Below, piece by piece: positions 16,674 to 25,000 of a stretch of DNA of 64,000 nt. The DNA is from Pirellula staleyi DSM 6068 (lineage in GTDB: Bacteria; Planctomycetota; Planctomycetia; Pirellulales; Pirellulaceae). The notes under the pieces were generated by a model. The model worked only from the letters and a program-made list of their open reading frames with translations, ran no database searches and was not told where the DNA came from. How positions within the stretch are numbered: position 1 is the first letter of the stretch; each line of letters opens with the position of its first letter. The DNA is taken from contig CAMCMB010000018.1 of NCBI GenBank assembly GCA_945875845.1, positions 1 to 64,000 on the forward strand, given 5' to 3'. The translations under genes were made by a program, and so were the position numbers.

Positions 16674-16700
16674 CAAAAAAACCAAGCAAATTGCTTGGTT
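16674..16700 (-). terminator. hairpin with T-tract on the minus strand
   Basis: The stem AACCAAGC / GCTTGGTT (16680-16700) with a five-base loop is followed, on the minus strand, by seven T. This is a good intrinsic terminator for minus-strand transcripts, although no minus-strand gene is evident just upstream of it. On the plus strand it lies 29 bp after the dimethylformamidase-like gene and may end that transcript too. The surrounding 58 bp resembles the tRNA-Glu terminator region at 18545-18603. Confidence 0.55.
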
Positions 16701-17022
16701 CTGATAGTTTTAATGGTGTTACTGATACCCCACAGTGCTCAGTCCAGTCTTAGTTTTGGGGTGCACCCTAAGTTGTACGATGCTCCGCGTCGTAAGAATC
16801 ACGACGCGGAGCGTCGTGCAACGAATGGCATCTCTGCATTAAATCTCGAACAACGAATCACCAAAGACGGGTGTCCCGTTGTCAAGCCTCGTTCGTGTTG
16901 CTTTTTTTACATACCCTAGTTGCGAACCACTTGCCGTTGAATTACTCTAGGTCGTTGCCCATTTATGACGGAGTGTTCGTTCGGCGTTCCCATAAATGCA
17001 TCTTTTAAAAGGACGTTCAGAA
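16701..17022. other. intergenic region with perfect inverted repeat
   Basis: No gene is supported here. At 16782-16812 the sequence GCTCCGCGTCGT, a seven-base spacer and ACGACGCGGAGC form a perfect 12-bp stem, without a following T-run. The remainder presumably carries the promoter of the PEP-CTERM gene; AAGGA at 17006-17010 is its likely ribosome binding site. Confidence 0.5.
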
Positions 17023-17670
17023 ATGGTTTCAAGATATTTATTTTGGGCGTGCTTGGTGGTAGGGACGATGGCTTCGCAGGTGCGCGGGGGGTTCGTAACG
17101 TCAACGAACGCTGGAACCTACGCTGCAGCGCAAAACGTCGACGGGAATTTCACGACGAACTTTTTATTGAACGTGAAAGATTCGCTTACGATTCCGCACG
17201 TTGAGATTACGCGTGCAGCCGGAGCCTCCATCCGAGATTACTACCGTTTTTCGACATTTGGTGGGACAACGCATCTAGATATCGACTCCTATAACGGATC
17301 TTTCAGTTTCGACACGATGATCGGTATTTGGGATTCAACCGGAACTCTTTTGGACTTCAATGAAGATTCCACGTACGACCTTGGAGATCACGACCCGAGC
17401 GTTAACGAATTTAATTCGAACCTGACTTTGAATTTGTCCGCGGGCACGTATACGGTTGGCGTTTCAGGGTTTTTCGCTTTTTACGGCGATTCCGGCGAAA
17501 TCAATGGAATTCCAGGATTTCCTGGACCTGACATTCCTCTCGACGGAAAATACATCCTCAATATTTCGACCCAGTCCGTCCCCGAGCCAGCAACCTTGAG
17601 TCTAATGGTCATGGGGCTGGCGGGCTCGGCCTTCGCTCGCCGCAGGTTTGGCAAGAAGCCCGTTGCGTAG
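17023..17670 (+). CDS. PEP-CTERM sorting-signal protein
   Basis: The 215-residue product has a signal peptide (MVSRYLFWACLVVGTMASQV) and ends with VPEPATLSLMVMGLAGSAFARRRFGKKP: the PEP motif, a hydrophobic helix and an arginine-rich tail recognised by an exosortase. The middle (DYYRFSTFGGTTHLDIDSYNGSFSFDTMIGIWDSTG...LNLSAGTYTVGVSG) looks like a bacterial pre-peptidase C-terminal / DVUA0089-type beta-sandwich. It is expected to be exported and attached or released at the cell surface. The frame is open from 16996, but 17023 follows a Shine-Dalgarno. It sits beside a truncated integrase. Confidence 0.8.
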   Translation: MVSRYLFWACLVVGTMASQVRGGFVTSTNAGTYAAAQNVDGNFTTNFLLNVKDSLTIPHVEITRAAGASIRDYYRFSTFGGTTHLDIDSYNGSFSFDTMIGIWDSTGTLLDFNEDSTYDLGDHDPSVNEFNSNLTLNLSAGTYTVGVSGFFAFYGDSGEINGIPGFPGPDIPLDGKYILNISTQSVPEPATLSLMVMGLAGSAFARRRFGKKPVA

Positions 17671-17832
17671 AGATTCGCAGCGACCGTGTCTCGCAGTTCT
17701 GGGTCGTACTCGTATTCAACAACGAGCTTCTTGTTACCGACCCAATTTGCGTAAAGGCCGTGCAACGGGTCAGCCTTTGCTTTGCCTGCTTATGAAATTT
17801 GGCGATCACCGGTGTAGCGGTCTCAACGCGAT

Positions 17833-18647
17833 AGCTCACGGTCCGCATTAAGAACTTTAGCTCCAAACATGGCAAGCGAGCCAAGACCATGTTGGCGGAA
17901 GCGGTGAAGGATCGATTGTTGAGTGAAAGCCCGTTTGCGGATCTGAAAGGCGGGGATGAGTCGAACACATTACGCCAACGGTTCATCGGCCCGGCGATTG
18001 TTGCCAAAGTGCTTGAGGCGTGCCCCGATGCGGATTGGCGATTGATCTTTACCCTAGCTAGGTTCGGTGGCCTGCGTTGTCCGTCGGAAGTGCTGGGGCT
18101 TAAATGGTCGGATGTTGATTGGGATGGAAACCAACTGAGGATCGATTCCCCCAAGACGGGGTTGAGATTCGTTCCGATATTTCCAGAGATTCGCAAGGCG
18201 TTGAATGAGTCTGATGATTTGGCTGCGGACGGTGCTATCTACTGCGTGGGGCGGTATCGAGACAAGACGCAAAACCTTCGAACCCAACTTGGAAGAATCT
18301 TAGAAATAGCCAAGGTTGAGCAATGGCCGAAATTGTTTGTGAATTTGCGATCAACCCGACGGACGGAATTACAAGAATCGTTCCCGGATCATGTTGTGAA
18401 CAAATGGCTGGGGCATTCTGGCAAGGTGGCCGAGAAACATTACTTGCAAGTGACCGATGAACATTGGGGGGCGGCGGCTGTTTTCCGTTCCCCCACCGGT
18501 TCCCCAATTGCCCACCATCTTGAACCCTCGGGGCCAATCCTAGAAACGACAAAACCCAGCGAATTGCTGGGTTCTGATGGTGCCGGATGGCTGATGATAC
18601 CTAACCTAGTGACCCCGACGGGAGTCGAACCCGTGTTACCGCCGTGA
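17833..18647 (+). pseudogene. 5'-truncated tyrosine recombinase (integrase) running into tRNA-Glu
   Basis: The open frame starts after an in-frame TAG and reads ...KHGKRAKTMLAEAVKDRLLSESPFADLKGG..., then the catalytic domain: ARFGGLRCPSEVLGLKW (first Arg), NLRSTRRTELQ (second Arg; N replaces the usual H, as in relatives of this planctomycete group), WLGHSGKVAEKHYLQV (His and Tyr). The N-terminal core-binding domain of about 150 residues is missing and 17671-17832 holds no recognisable remainder; the first in-frame ATG is at 17889. The last codons (TPTGVEPVLPP) are the tRNA-Glu gene read in antisense, so the gene overlaps the presumed attachment site. Probably inactive. Confidence 0.75.
18549..18573 (-). 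terminator. intrinsic terminator of tRNA-Glu
   Basis: On the minus strand, 37 bp after the tRNA 3' end, AACCCAGC / GCTGGGTT form an eight-base stem with a five-base loop followed by TTTT. It should end the tRNA-Glu transcript. It lies within the 3' end of the integrase frame. Confidence 0.65.
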
Positions 18648-18682
18648 AAGGGCGATGTCCTAGGCCTCTAGACGACGGGGCC
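18610..18682 (-). tRNA. tRNA-Glu (anticodon TTC)
   Basis: Read on the minus strand the gene begins GGCCCCGTCGTCTAGAGG and ends CGGGGTCA. The acceptor stem GGCCCCG/CGGGGTC pairs with one G-T, the anticodon loop is CTTTCAC with anticodon TTC, and the T-arm is GGGTTCGACTCCC. The 3' CCA is not encoded. Length is 73 nt. A tyrosine recombinase frame overlaps its 3' half, marking it as an integration target. Confidence 0.95.
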
Positions 18683-18820
18683 ATAGCAATTCGAACTCTG
18701 GATCGCTCGAAGCTGGAGCAAAGTTTACGGTCGGCAGATCTTCTGTCAAGACGAGAGAGAAAAGCCTTGAATGAGGAACGAACCGGCTACAAAAAATGAA
18801 AGTCCAGTGAAAACGTTGGT

Positions 18821-19039
18821 TTAGGACTCTTCTCTGCGTTCCGTCTCTTGATTTTGCTCGACAACTTGTTCTTCTGAATTTCGCTGGATCGCGTCGAAAA
18901 CTTCACGACGGTGCACGGGCACTTCCCGTGGGGCCTCGACTCCAAGCCTGACCTTATCACCACGAATCTCGACCACAACAATAGTGATCTCGTTATTGAT
19001 GATGATGCTCTCGTTCTTCTTTCGAGATAATACTAGCAT
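18821..19039 (-). CDS. csrA: carbon storage regulator CsrA
   Basis: CsrA is a small dimeric RNA-binding protein that represses or activates translation by binding GGA motifs near ribosome binding sites. The 72-residue product begins MLVLSRKKNESIIINNEITI, then VVEIRGDKVRLGVEAPREVPVHRREV, the full core fold including the conserved VHRREV segment; a glutamate-rich tail of about 18 residues follows. A strong Shine-Dalgarno (AGGAAGGG) precedes the ATG and itself contains GGA, so self-regulation is possible. It is monocistronic here. Confidence 0.95.
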   Translation of the reverse strand: MLVLSRKKNESIIINNEITIVVVEIRGDKVRLGVEAPREVPVHRREVFDAIQRNSEEQVVEQNQETERREES

Positions 19040-19378
19040 GACTTCCCTTCCTCTAATCCTTGGGCAAAATACCCAACTCCTGATCCTGTAATCTAGTAGA
19101 CTTTCGCTTTGCGACGCTGATGATCAACTACTGTGCGAATGCCTACAGCACATTCGGTTCCCTTCAACTCTAAGTGCAACACGGTGGCAGTCAAGAAAAA
19201 CGAAGGGCTGTCAAGCAGATTTTCCGGAAATTTTCCTGGATGATTGGCGTTTGTCGCCTAATCGTTATTCTTTTGCCCACTTTCCGCCACCTTCTGATTT
19301 TCAAACGCTCTCAGAAAATGCCCGCCTACCCAAGTTGTTCACCTGCGAAAATACGTTGTCCTAACTCTTTCTAAACTC
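19040..19378. other. divergent intergenic region csrA / membrane protein
   Basis: This 339-bp gap separates the divergent csrA and 19379 genes and presumably holds both promoters. I see no convincing gene, repeat or riboswitch-like structure. Confidence 0.4.
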
Positions 19379-21283
19379 ATGTCTTCCAAAATTTCTGAAC
19401 AAAACGCCGACCCGTTCGACGCTGACAAGTTGCCCAATCCGTCCTGGAATGATTGGTTTTTCGTTGATTTTTTGGGGGTACTTTGCATTTTCTTCCTTTA
19501 TGCAGGCAGCGCCGTTCCCGCGATCAATGAACCTCATTACTGGACCAAGGCGGCCCATTTCTGGAATCCTGGATTTGGCAAAGGGGATCTGTTTTTAGAG
19601 TCCGGAGATGCACATTGGCTCTTTTTTGCGACTTTTGGTTGCTTGACGCAATACATGCCGTTGGTTTGGGCCGTTTGGGCTGGACGGTTCATCACCTGGA
19701 TTCTTTTGGCGTTTGGTTGGACACTTCTTGGACATTCCCTTTGGACTGGCGACATAAACGGGCGGTCGGTTCGCGTGAAAAACGCGTCTCTGGTAGCAAG
19801 TGCTTGGGCCTTGGTTTGGCTTGCCGGACTCCATTGGGGGCACTGGGCGGGGGAATGGGTCATTGGTGGCTGTGAGTCGAAGGGCATTGCATATGCCTTC
19901 GTTTTTATGGGTCTAGCGATGGCGATTCGGCGTCGCTGGTTGCTGGCCTGGGTATCGCTAGGAACGGCGGCAGCTTTTCATGTGGTCGTGGGTATTTGGG
20001 TGATCGCCTGCGTCGCGTGCATTTCCTTCCTTTTGGATCGCGCAGATCGCGAGAAAATTTTGGACCCAACGAGTTGGAGACCGACAAGCTGGTCCACAAT
20101 TCGAAAGTGGCTTGCTTTGCATCGAGCTGGTTGGATTGTTTGCGCGGTTGGAGTCTTGGTAGGCGTAATTCCTGCAATCCGCATCGATTGGGGGACGGAC
20201 CCCAGGCTTTCGACCGAGAGTGCCGTCATGCAAGCTTACCAGCGATTGGGCCATCACCTCGTTCCAACTCGATTTAGTTGGGAGCGATGGCAAGGCTTTG
20301 GAGTGCAACTTTTGGTGGCTGGAATGCTTGCCTGCGTTGCGCTTCGATCAAAATGGCAATTTAACGAGGACAGCAAAGGGAGCCAGGAAAAGGCAAGTGG
20401 CCAAGATAGGGATGCGAAACGGGTAGCCCTATCGGGCGATCGCGTCGGGCGAAATTTTCTCGCGTCGTTATGGGTTCCATGGCGGGTGTTGTTCGCCAGT
20501 TTGCCACGCGGAATGCAATGGATCCTAGGCTGCGGGCTTTTCGCACTCGCGATTTCAATCGTTGGCTTGCTTATCGATTTGACGCTTGGCGCTGCTGACG
20601 CAAAAATCGCGGCAAAACTGCTACGATTCTATTGGTTTCGATGGAATGATGTGGCCTTGCCAATGTTGATTGGCTCGTTGGTAACATCGTTTGCGTATGG
20701 AAAGCTCGTGTTCGACCCGAATCCCGAGTTGCTTCGCGTTGTGGCTTGGCTAGCGTTGCTTGTGCCAGGTGGAGTTTTGCTTGGCGATCGGTTTGCCTCG
20801 AACTTCCGCGAAGGAATTCCTGCGGGGGACAAAGCCCACTTTGTTTCGAAGTCGGACAGCGAAAGTGACCAACTCAATCAATATCGCGATTGGTTGCGAG
20901 TCTGCGATTGGATTCAAGGACATACGGATGAGAACGCACTATGGTTGACACCTCGGCGGCAGCAATCGTTTAAATGGCATACGGGACGAGCCGAACTTGT
21001 CTGCTGGAAAGATGTTCCCCAAAATGCGGAAGCGTTGGTTCATTGGGGCGAACGCTTTGCGGATGCGTATCAGTTCGGCGAGAAGAAAATACTGCAACCT
21101 TGGACAGACGAAAAACTTTGGGATCTGCACAAGAAGTACGGAATCCGATATGTTTTGTTAGACAGGCGAGTGGCAAATCAGTCACTCCCTTTGCTGCCCA
21201 TCCTCTATCCGTCCTCCAACGAGTTCAACGACCATTTTGCCGTTTTCGAATTCCCACCGCTGCCAGAGATTGTGAGCCAATAG
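19379..21283 (+). CDS. large polytopic membrane protein (DUF6798-like)
   Basis: The 634-residue product has about ten hydrophobic helices between residues 25 and 490 and a soluble C-terminal region of some 140 residues (RDWLRVCDWIQGHTDENALWLTPRRQQSFKWHTGR...YGIRYVLLDRRV). This layout, with aromatic-rich loops and a C-terminal periplasmic part, recalls GT-C-fold glycosyltransferase-like proteins and the planctomycete family I associate with DUF6798; the assignment is by general likeness. Inner-membrane location is certain, function is not. smpB starts 4 bp after its stop, so the two are co-transcribed. Confidence 0.75.
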   Translation: MSSKISEQNADPFDADKLPNPSWNDWFFVDFLGVLCIFFLYAGSAVPAINEPHYWTKAAHFWNPGFGKGDLFLESGDAHWLFFATFGCLTQYMPLVWAVWAGRFITWILLAFGWTLLGHSLWTGDINGRSVRVKNASLVASAWALVWLAGLHWGHWAGEWVIGGCESKGIAYAFVFMGLAMAIRRRWLLAWVSLGTAAAFHVVVGIWVIACVACISFLLDRADREKILDPTSWRPTSWSTIRKWLALHRAGWIVCAVGVLVGVIPAIRIDWGTDPRLSTESAVMQAYQRLGHHLVPTRFSWERWQGFGVQLLVAGMLACVALRSKWQFNEDSKGSQEKASGQDRDAKRVALSGDRVGRNFLASLWVPWRVLFASLPRGMQWILGCGLFALAISIVGLLIDLTLGAADAKIAAKLLRFYWFRWNDVALPMLIGSLVTSFAYGKLVFDPNPELLRVVAWLALLVPGGVLLGDRFASNFREGIPAGDKAHFVSKSDSESDQLNQYRDWLRVCDWIQGHTDENALWLTPRRQQSFKWHTGRAELVCWKDVPQNAEALVHWGERFADAYQFGEKKILQPWTDEKLWDLHKKYGIRYVLLDRRVANQSLPLLPILYPSSNEFNDHFAVFEFPPLPEIVSQ

Positions 21284-21286
21284 ACA

Positions 21287-21847
21287 TTGAACAAGAAGAA
21301 ACCGCAGGAGACGGCCCCTAACAACAAGCCGAAGAACAAGGATCCGAACCCGGCCAAACCCAAGGCGACAGCAGCACCTACGCACAAATCCGTTACGGAA
21401 AATCGCAAGGCACGTCATCAATACGAAATCCTTGATTCGGTCGAATGCGGCATTGTGCTGCATGGAAGCGAAGTCAAAAGCCTTCGCAACGGGCGATGTT
21501 CGATCGAAGAAGCTTATGCGAGACTCAAGGATGGCGAAATGTGGTTGGTGGGTTGTGAGATCGATGAGTATCGGCAGGCGTCGATTTGGAATCATCCGAC
21601 GAAACGTGTCCGCAAATTGCTCTTGCATCGCAGTGAGTTATCGCGATTTGCTGGCCGCGCCAAAGAACGTGGTCTGACGATGATTCCCCTCCGAGTTTAC
21701 TTTACGGATCGGGGAGTGGCAAAATGCGTCATCGCGATATGCAAAGGCAAAAAAACACATGACAAGCGAGAGACATTGAAGAAGGCCGATGCGCAGCGCG
21801 AGATTCAACGCGCCATGCGGGGCAAGAAATTTGACAAGAATCGATAA
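21287..21847 (+). CDS. smpB: SsrA-binding protein SmpB
   Basis: SmpB binds tmRNA and brings it to stalled ribosomes for trans-translation. The core is plain: NRKARHQYEILDSVECGIVLHGSEVKSLRNGRCSIEEAYA, MWLVGCEIDEY, NHPTKRVRKLLLHR and the basic tail GKKTHDKRETLKKADAQREIQRAMR. The only plausible start is a TTG at 21287, giving an unusual N-terminal extension of about 35 lysine- and proline-rich residues ahead of the core; without it no start codon lies near the fold. The gene is 3 bp after the stop of the large membrane protein. Confidence 0.93.
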   Translation: MNKKKPQETAPNNKPKNKDPNPAKPKATAAPTHKSVTENRKARHQYEILDSVECGIVLHGSEVKSLRNGRCSIEEAYARLKDGEMWLVGCEIDEYRQASIWNHPTKRVRKLLLHRSELSRFAGRAKERGLTMIPLRVYFTDRGVAKCVIAICKGKKTHDKRETLKKADAQREIQRAMRGKKFDKNR

Positions 21848-21953
21848 ACACCACTACCGTATAACTTCCATTGACGATGAACTTTGGCCTCGTTTGAAAC
21901 GTATGTCCGGTTGCTTCATGTTTGTCGGGTGAGTTCGGGATTTTAGGACCAGA

Positions 21954-22634
21954 ATGCTAGAAATAAGAGACCTAAAGAAATCGTACGCCGAACCCTCGGG
22001 CAATGCATTGGCCATCATCGATATTCCTCGACTGGATATTGGGGTGGGTGAACAAGTTGTTTTGCGAGGCGAAAGCGGCGGTGGAAAAACGACACTTCTT
22101 CATTTGATCTCGGGACTTGTAACTGCGGATAGCGGTTCGATTAAACTCGACGGTATGGAGCTCAACAAATTTTCGGAATCGGCGCGCGATCGAATTCGAG
22201 CAGACAAGATGGGGTATGTGTTTCAAACGTTCAATCTACTTGCTGGCTTTACGGCTCTTGAAAACGTGCGGCTTGGGATGACTTTCGCGCGAAAGAAAAT
22301 GAACTTGGAACGCGCAAAAGAGCTGATGAGCCGGGTTGGGTTAGCGGATCGAATGAACTACATGCCGAACCAGTTATCGGTCGGGCAGCAACAACGCGTA
22401 GCTGTTGCTCGCGCATTGGCCAACAAGCCTCGACTTTTGTTGGCCGACGAGCCGACAGCCAACGTAGATCCTGCGAATCAAGATCGAATCATTGAACTCA
22501 TCCAGGAAGTATGCCGGGAAGACATCGTCGCAATTCTCTTGGTGACCCACAGCGACGAAATTTCAAAGCGTTTTGAACGCGTCGAACGCCTGGAACAAAT
22601 CAACCGCGCCATTGCCATTGCGGCGGCGATGTAA
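21954..22634 (+). CDS. ABC transporter ATP-binding protein (LolD/MacB-like)
   Basis: The 226-residue ATPase has Walker A GESGGGKTTLL, Q-loop region YVFQTFNLLAGFTALENVRLG, signature LSVGQQQRVAVARAL, Walker B LLLADEPTANVD and the switch His in VTHSDE. The MacB/LolD-type arrangement (FQ-x-FNLL, ENV) fits ATPases that pair with FtsX-like permeases and perform mechanotransmission or lipoprotein release rather than bulk transport. The partner permease follows 58 bp downstream. Cytoplasmic face of the inner membrane. LSVGQQQ replaces the usual LSGGQQQ, a common variant. Confidence 0.92.
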   Translation: MLEIRDLKKSYAEPSGNALAIIDIPRLDIGVGEQVVLRGESGGGKTTLLHLISGLVTADSGSIKLDGMELNKFSESARDRIRADKMGYVFQTFNLLAGFTALENVRLGMTFARKKMNLERAKELMSRVGLADRMNYMPNQLSVGQQQRVAVARALANKPRLLLADEPTANVDPANQDRIIELIQEVCREDIVAILLVTHSDEISKRFERVERLEQINRAIAIAAAM

Positions 22635-22692
22635 CCGTGATGGGTACGATCGTTCCTTACAACCGAAATTCCCGACGAAAACGTTAACGCTC

Positions 22693-24066
22693 ATGAATCT
22701 GTTTTCCATCGCTGTGAGAAATCTCCTTTATCGAAAATTGCCGACGGCACTGACAATGCTTTCGATGGCTCTCGGAGTTGCGTTGGTAGTGATTGTTCTG
22801 ACGATATCGGGGGTCGTCGAAAAGACCTTCGAACGAACCAGCAATGTGGGATACAACTTGATCGTGGGTGCCAAAGGGAATTCGATCCAACTGACATTCA
22901 ACACCGTCTTTTTTCTTAGTCAGCCGGTCGAGAATATTTCCTATTCCTACTACATGGAGTACCTGCCGGGCGACGAACGTCAAAAAGAGTTCCAGCGCAT
23001 CGGAGGTGTCCTCAAAGATCCGGAACGGCCTGGACTTTATGCTCCCAGGATGAAGAACGGGTTTGCCATTCCGCTATGCATGGGGGACTACATTGGATCG
23101 TTTCGATGCATAGGGACAACTCCCGATTACTTTGGTTTGCTGAAGCATGGGGACATGAATGATCTTGATTACCGTTTTTCGCAAGGCCGAAACTTCGTCG
23201 ATTATTCGGTGGAACATGGATACTTCGAGGCGGTCATCGGTTCGCAGGTTGCTGCGGAAATGAAATTGAAAGTCGGCGATGAGATTTTCGCATCTCATGG
23301 AGCAGCTGGCGGGACTGCGCATGATCAAGCCTTTCGAATTGTCGGTGTCTTGGCTCCGACAGGCACTCCTAATGATCGAGGCGCGTTCGTCAATATCGAA
23401 GGCTTCTATTTGCTCGAAGGGCACATTGCACCGGATCGGGATGAAGCGTCAGGCATTGAGAAGAAAGGGACGATTGTGGCGCCCGAACGTGAATCGCCCT
23501 TATCGAAAGTGAGGTTACCCATTGAAAAGAGAGAGGTGACTGCGATCCTGATCAAGTCGGATGGACCCAGGGCCATTGGGCTTCAAAAGGAAGTGAACAA
23601 GACGCAATTCGCGCAGGCGATCTCACCCATTGCGGAGATTTCGGGTTTGCTCGGCCTATTTATTCAACCGATCAAATGGGCGTTATTGGCTCTCACGAGT
23701 CTGGTCTGTCTGGTCAGTGCCATTTCGATTTTGGTCAGCATTTACAACAGCATGAGTGAGCGCAAGCGGGACATTGCGGTCATGCGAGCACTCGGAGCAT
23801 CGCGCGATCACGTGACGCTCATTATTCTTGTGGAATCGGTATTGATTGCACTGGGTGGGGGAATCATCGGTTGGGTGGTGGGGCACGCTGTCGGTCCGTT
23901 GGCGAACGCTTGGACTGAATCCGCAACGGGGGTTCGGATTCAGTTTTTCAATATCAACTCCGCTCTCGAACCTTGGATTGTCCCTGGATTGATTTTGATT
24001 GGAACACTGGCGGGGATCATTCCTGCAATGTCGGCGTACAGAACGTCGGTAGCGAAATCGCTTTAG
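22693..24066 (+). CDS. FtsX/MacB-type ABC transporter permease
   Basis: The ATG at 22693 gives MNLFSIAVRNLLYRKLPTALTMLSMALGVALVV, the conserved N-terminal amphipathic stretch and first helix of FtsX-like permeases. A periplasmic MacB-PCD-like domain (about 45-325) follows, then three helices in the last 130 residues with the FtsX segment SMSERKRDIAVMRALGASRDHV. About 457 residues. The frame is open from 22573 but that would overlap the ATPase gene. Together with the ATPase it should form an inner-membrane mechanotransmission or export complex; substrate unknown and no outer-membrane partner is next to it. Confidence 0.9.
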   Translation: MNLFSIAVRNLLYRKLPTALTMLSMALGVALVVIVLTISGVVEKTFERTSNVGYNLIVGAKGNSIQLTFNTVFFLSQPVENISYSYYMEYLPGDERQKEFQRIGGVLKDPERPGLYAPRMKNGFAIPLCMGDYIGSFRCIGTTPDYFGLLKHGDMNDLDYRFSQGRNFVDYSVEHGYFEAVIGSQVAAEMKLKVGDEIFASHGAAGGTAHDQAFRIVGVLAPTGTPNDRGAFVNIEGFYLLEGHIAPDRDEASGIEKKGTIVAPERESPLSKVRLPIEKREVTAILIKSDGPRAIGLQKEVNKTQFAQAISPIAEISGLLGLFIQPIKWALLALTSLVCLVSAISILVSIYNSMSERKRDIAVMRALGASRDHVTLIILVESVLIALGGGIIGWVVGHAVGPLANAWTESATGVRIQFFNINSALEPWIVPGLILIGTLAGIIPAMSAYRTSVAKSL

Positions 24067-24148
24067 TGGTTCCGCTTTAGCCTACGGATGGCATACGCAA
24101 GGCGAACGTGAGGTATATTGGTTTCCCGCATCCTGGGTCGGTGCCTAC

Positions 24149-24613
24149 TTACTTCGGGCGTTCTTGCCCAAGAAAGCCTAAGAGCGTGTTGGGCTTCGGT
24201 GGTTCTTTTGGTTGAAACATTCCCCCGAACCAGTTCGACTTTGGGTTTTTTCCGGATGGCGGATCGTATTTCGGCAGCTTAGGCTCAGGATATGGGTCGA
24301 ACAAGTCCTTGGTTTTGTTCCACCATCGCATTGACGTTTTATTTACTTTGTCCCATGTTGATGTCTTGGGTTTGGGGTAGGATCTGACCGGCGGGCTTTT
24401 CGACCATGGCATTTTTGGAGATTGCCATTGTGGAAGCCAGGATGTTTTTTCCGACGAGGCAATATTGGTGTAAAGCGGACTTGCATCGCGACTCCAGGCG
24501 GACTTGGAAAGTGGATTCCAGTTCCATTCCTGTGCCGACCCTACGGACGCGGTAAAACTGCTAAACATCAACACAACAACGGTCACGGAGTGAAAAATCT
24601 GTTTTTGCATCAT
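24149..24613 (-). CDS. secreted proline/tryptophan-rich hypothetical protein
   Basis: The 154-residue product has a signal peptide (MMQKQIFHSVTVVVLMFSSFTAS, cleavage near GSAQ). The mature part is rich in Trp, Pro, Lys and Ser (WNWNPLSKSAW, PQWQSPKMPWSKSPP, MRWWNKTKDLFDPYPEPKLPKYDPP) with no known domain and little predicted regular structure. Similar small exported proteins ending near LLGFL are frequent in planctomycetes as hypotheticals. It converges with the permease gene. Secretion is well supported, function is unknown. Confidence 0.65.
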   Translation of the reverse strand: MMQKQIFHSVTVVVLMFSSFTASVGSAQEWNWNPLSKSAWSRDASPLYTNIASSEKTSWLPQWQSPKMPWSKSPPVRSYPKPKTSTWDKVNKTSMRWWNKTKDLFDPYPEPKLPKYDPPSGKNPKSNWFGGMFQPKEPPKPNTLLGFLGQERPK

Positions 24614-24876
24614 GCATTCCGCTTGAAAGGAGGAAACCGCCCAGCACTGCTATTCCGTATGAAATTGGAGCACGCAGGTCTAGCCCGATTTGGGAAATGA
24701 TTGCTCAGGAATCGAAAATGGTTCCATAACGGCCTTGCAGAGGTGCCCACAGTTCTTATAATCTTCGTCCCGCGATCAAGTTAGCGATTCAAGAAATGGG
24801 CCGTTAGCCGATCGTGCCGTGGGGCATCTCCTCCGGAAAGATAAACGCAACGGGCATGATCGAACAGGTTCCTTTT

Positions 24877-24948
24877 GCGGGCGTAGCTCAGGGGTAGAGC
24901 ACAACGTTGCCAACGTTGTTGTCGTGGGTTCGAATCCCATCGCCCGCT
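24877..24948 (+). tRNA. tRNA-Gly (anticodon GCC)
   Basis: The gene begins GCGGGCGTAGCTCAGGGG and ends ATCGCCCGC plus discriminator T. Acceptor stem GCGGGCG/CGCCCGC pairs perfectly, the anticodon loop is TTGCCAA and the T-arm GTGGGTTCGAATCCCAT. CCA is not encoded. It lies 52 bp before the trigger factor gene; a T-rich run at 24966-24975 may end the transcript. Confidence 0.96.
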
Positions 24949-25000
24949 TTTCTGTTTGATTGTGCCCTTTTTTTGTACCCTCTAGAACGTTTGATTCGAC

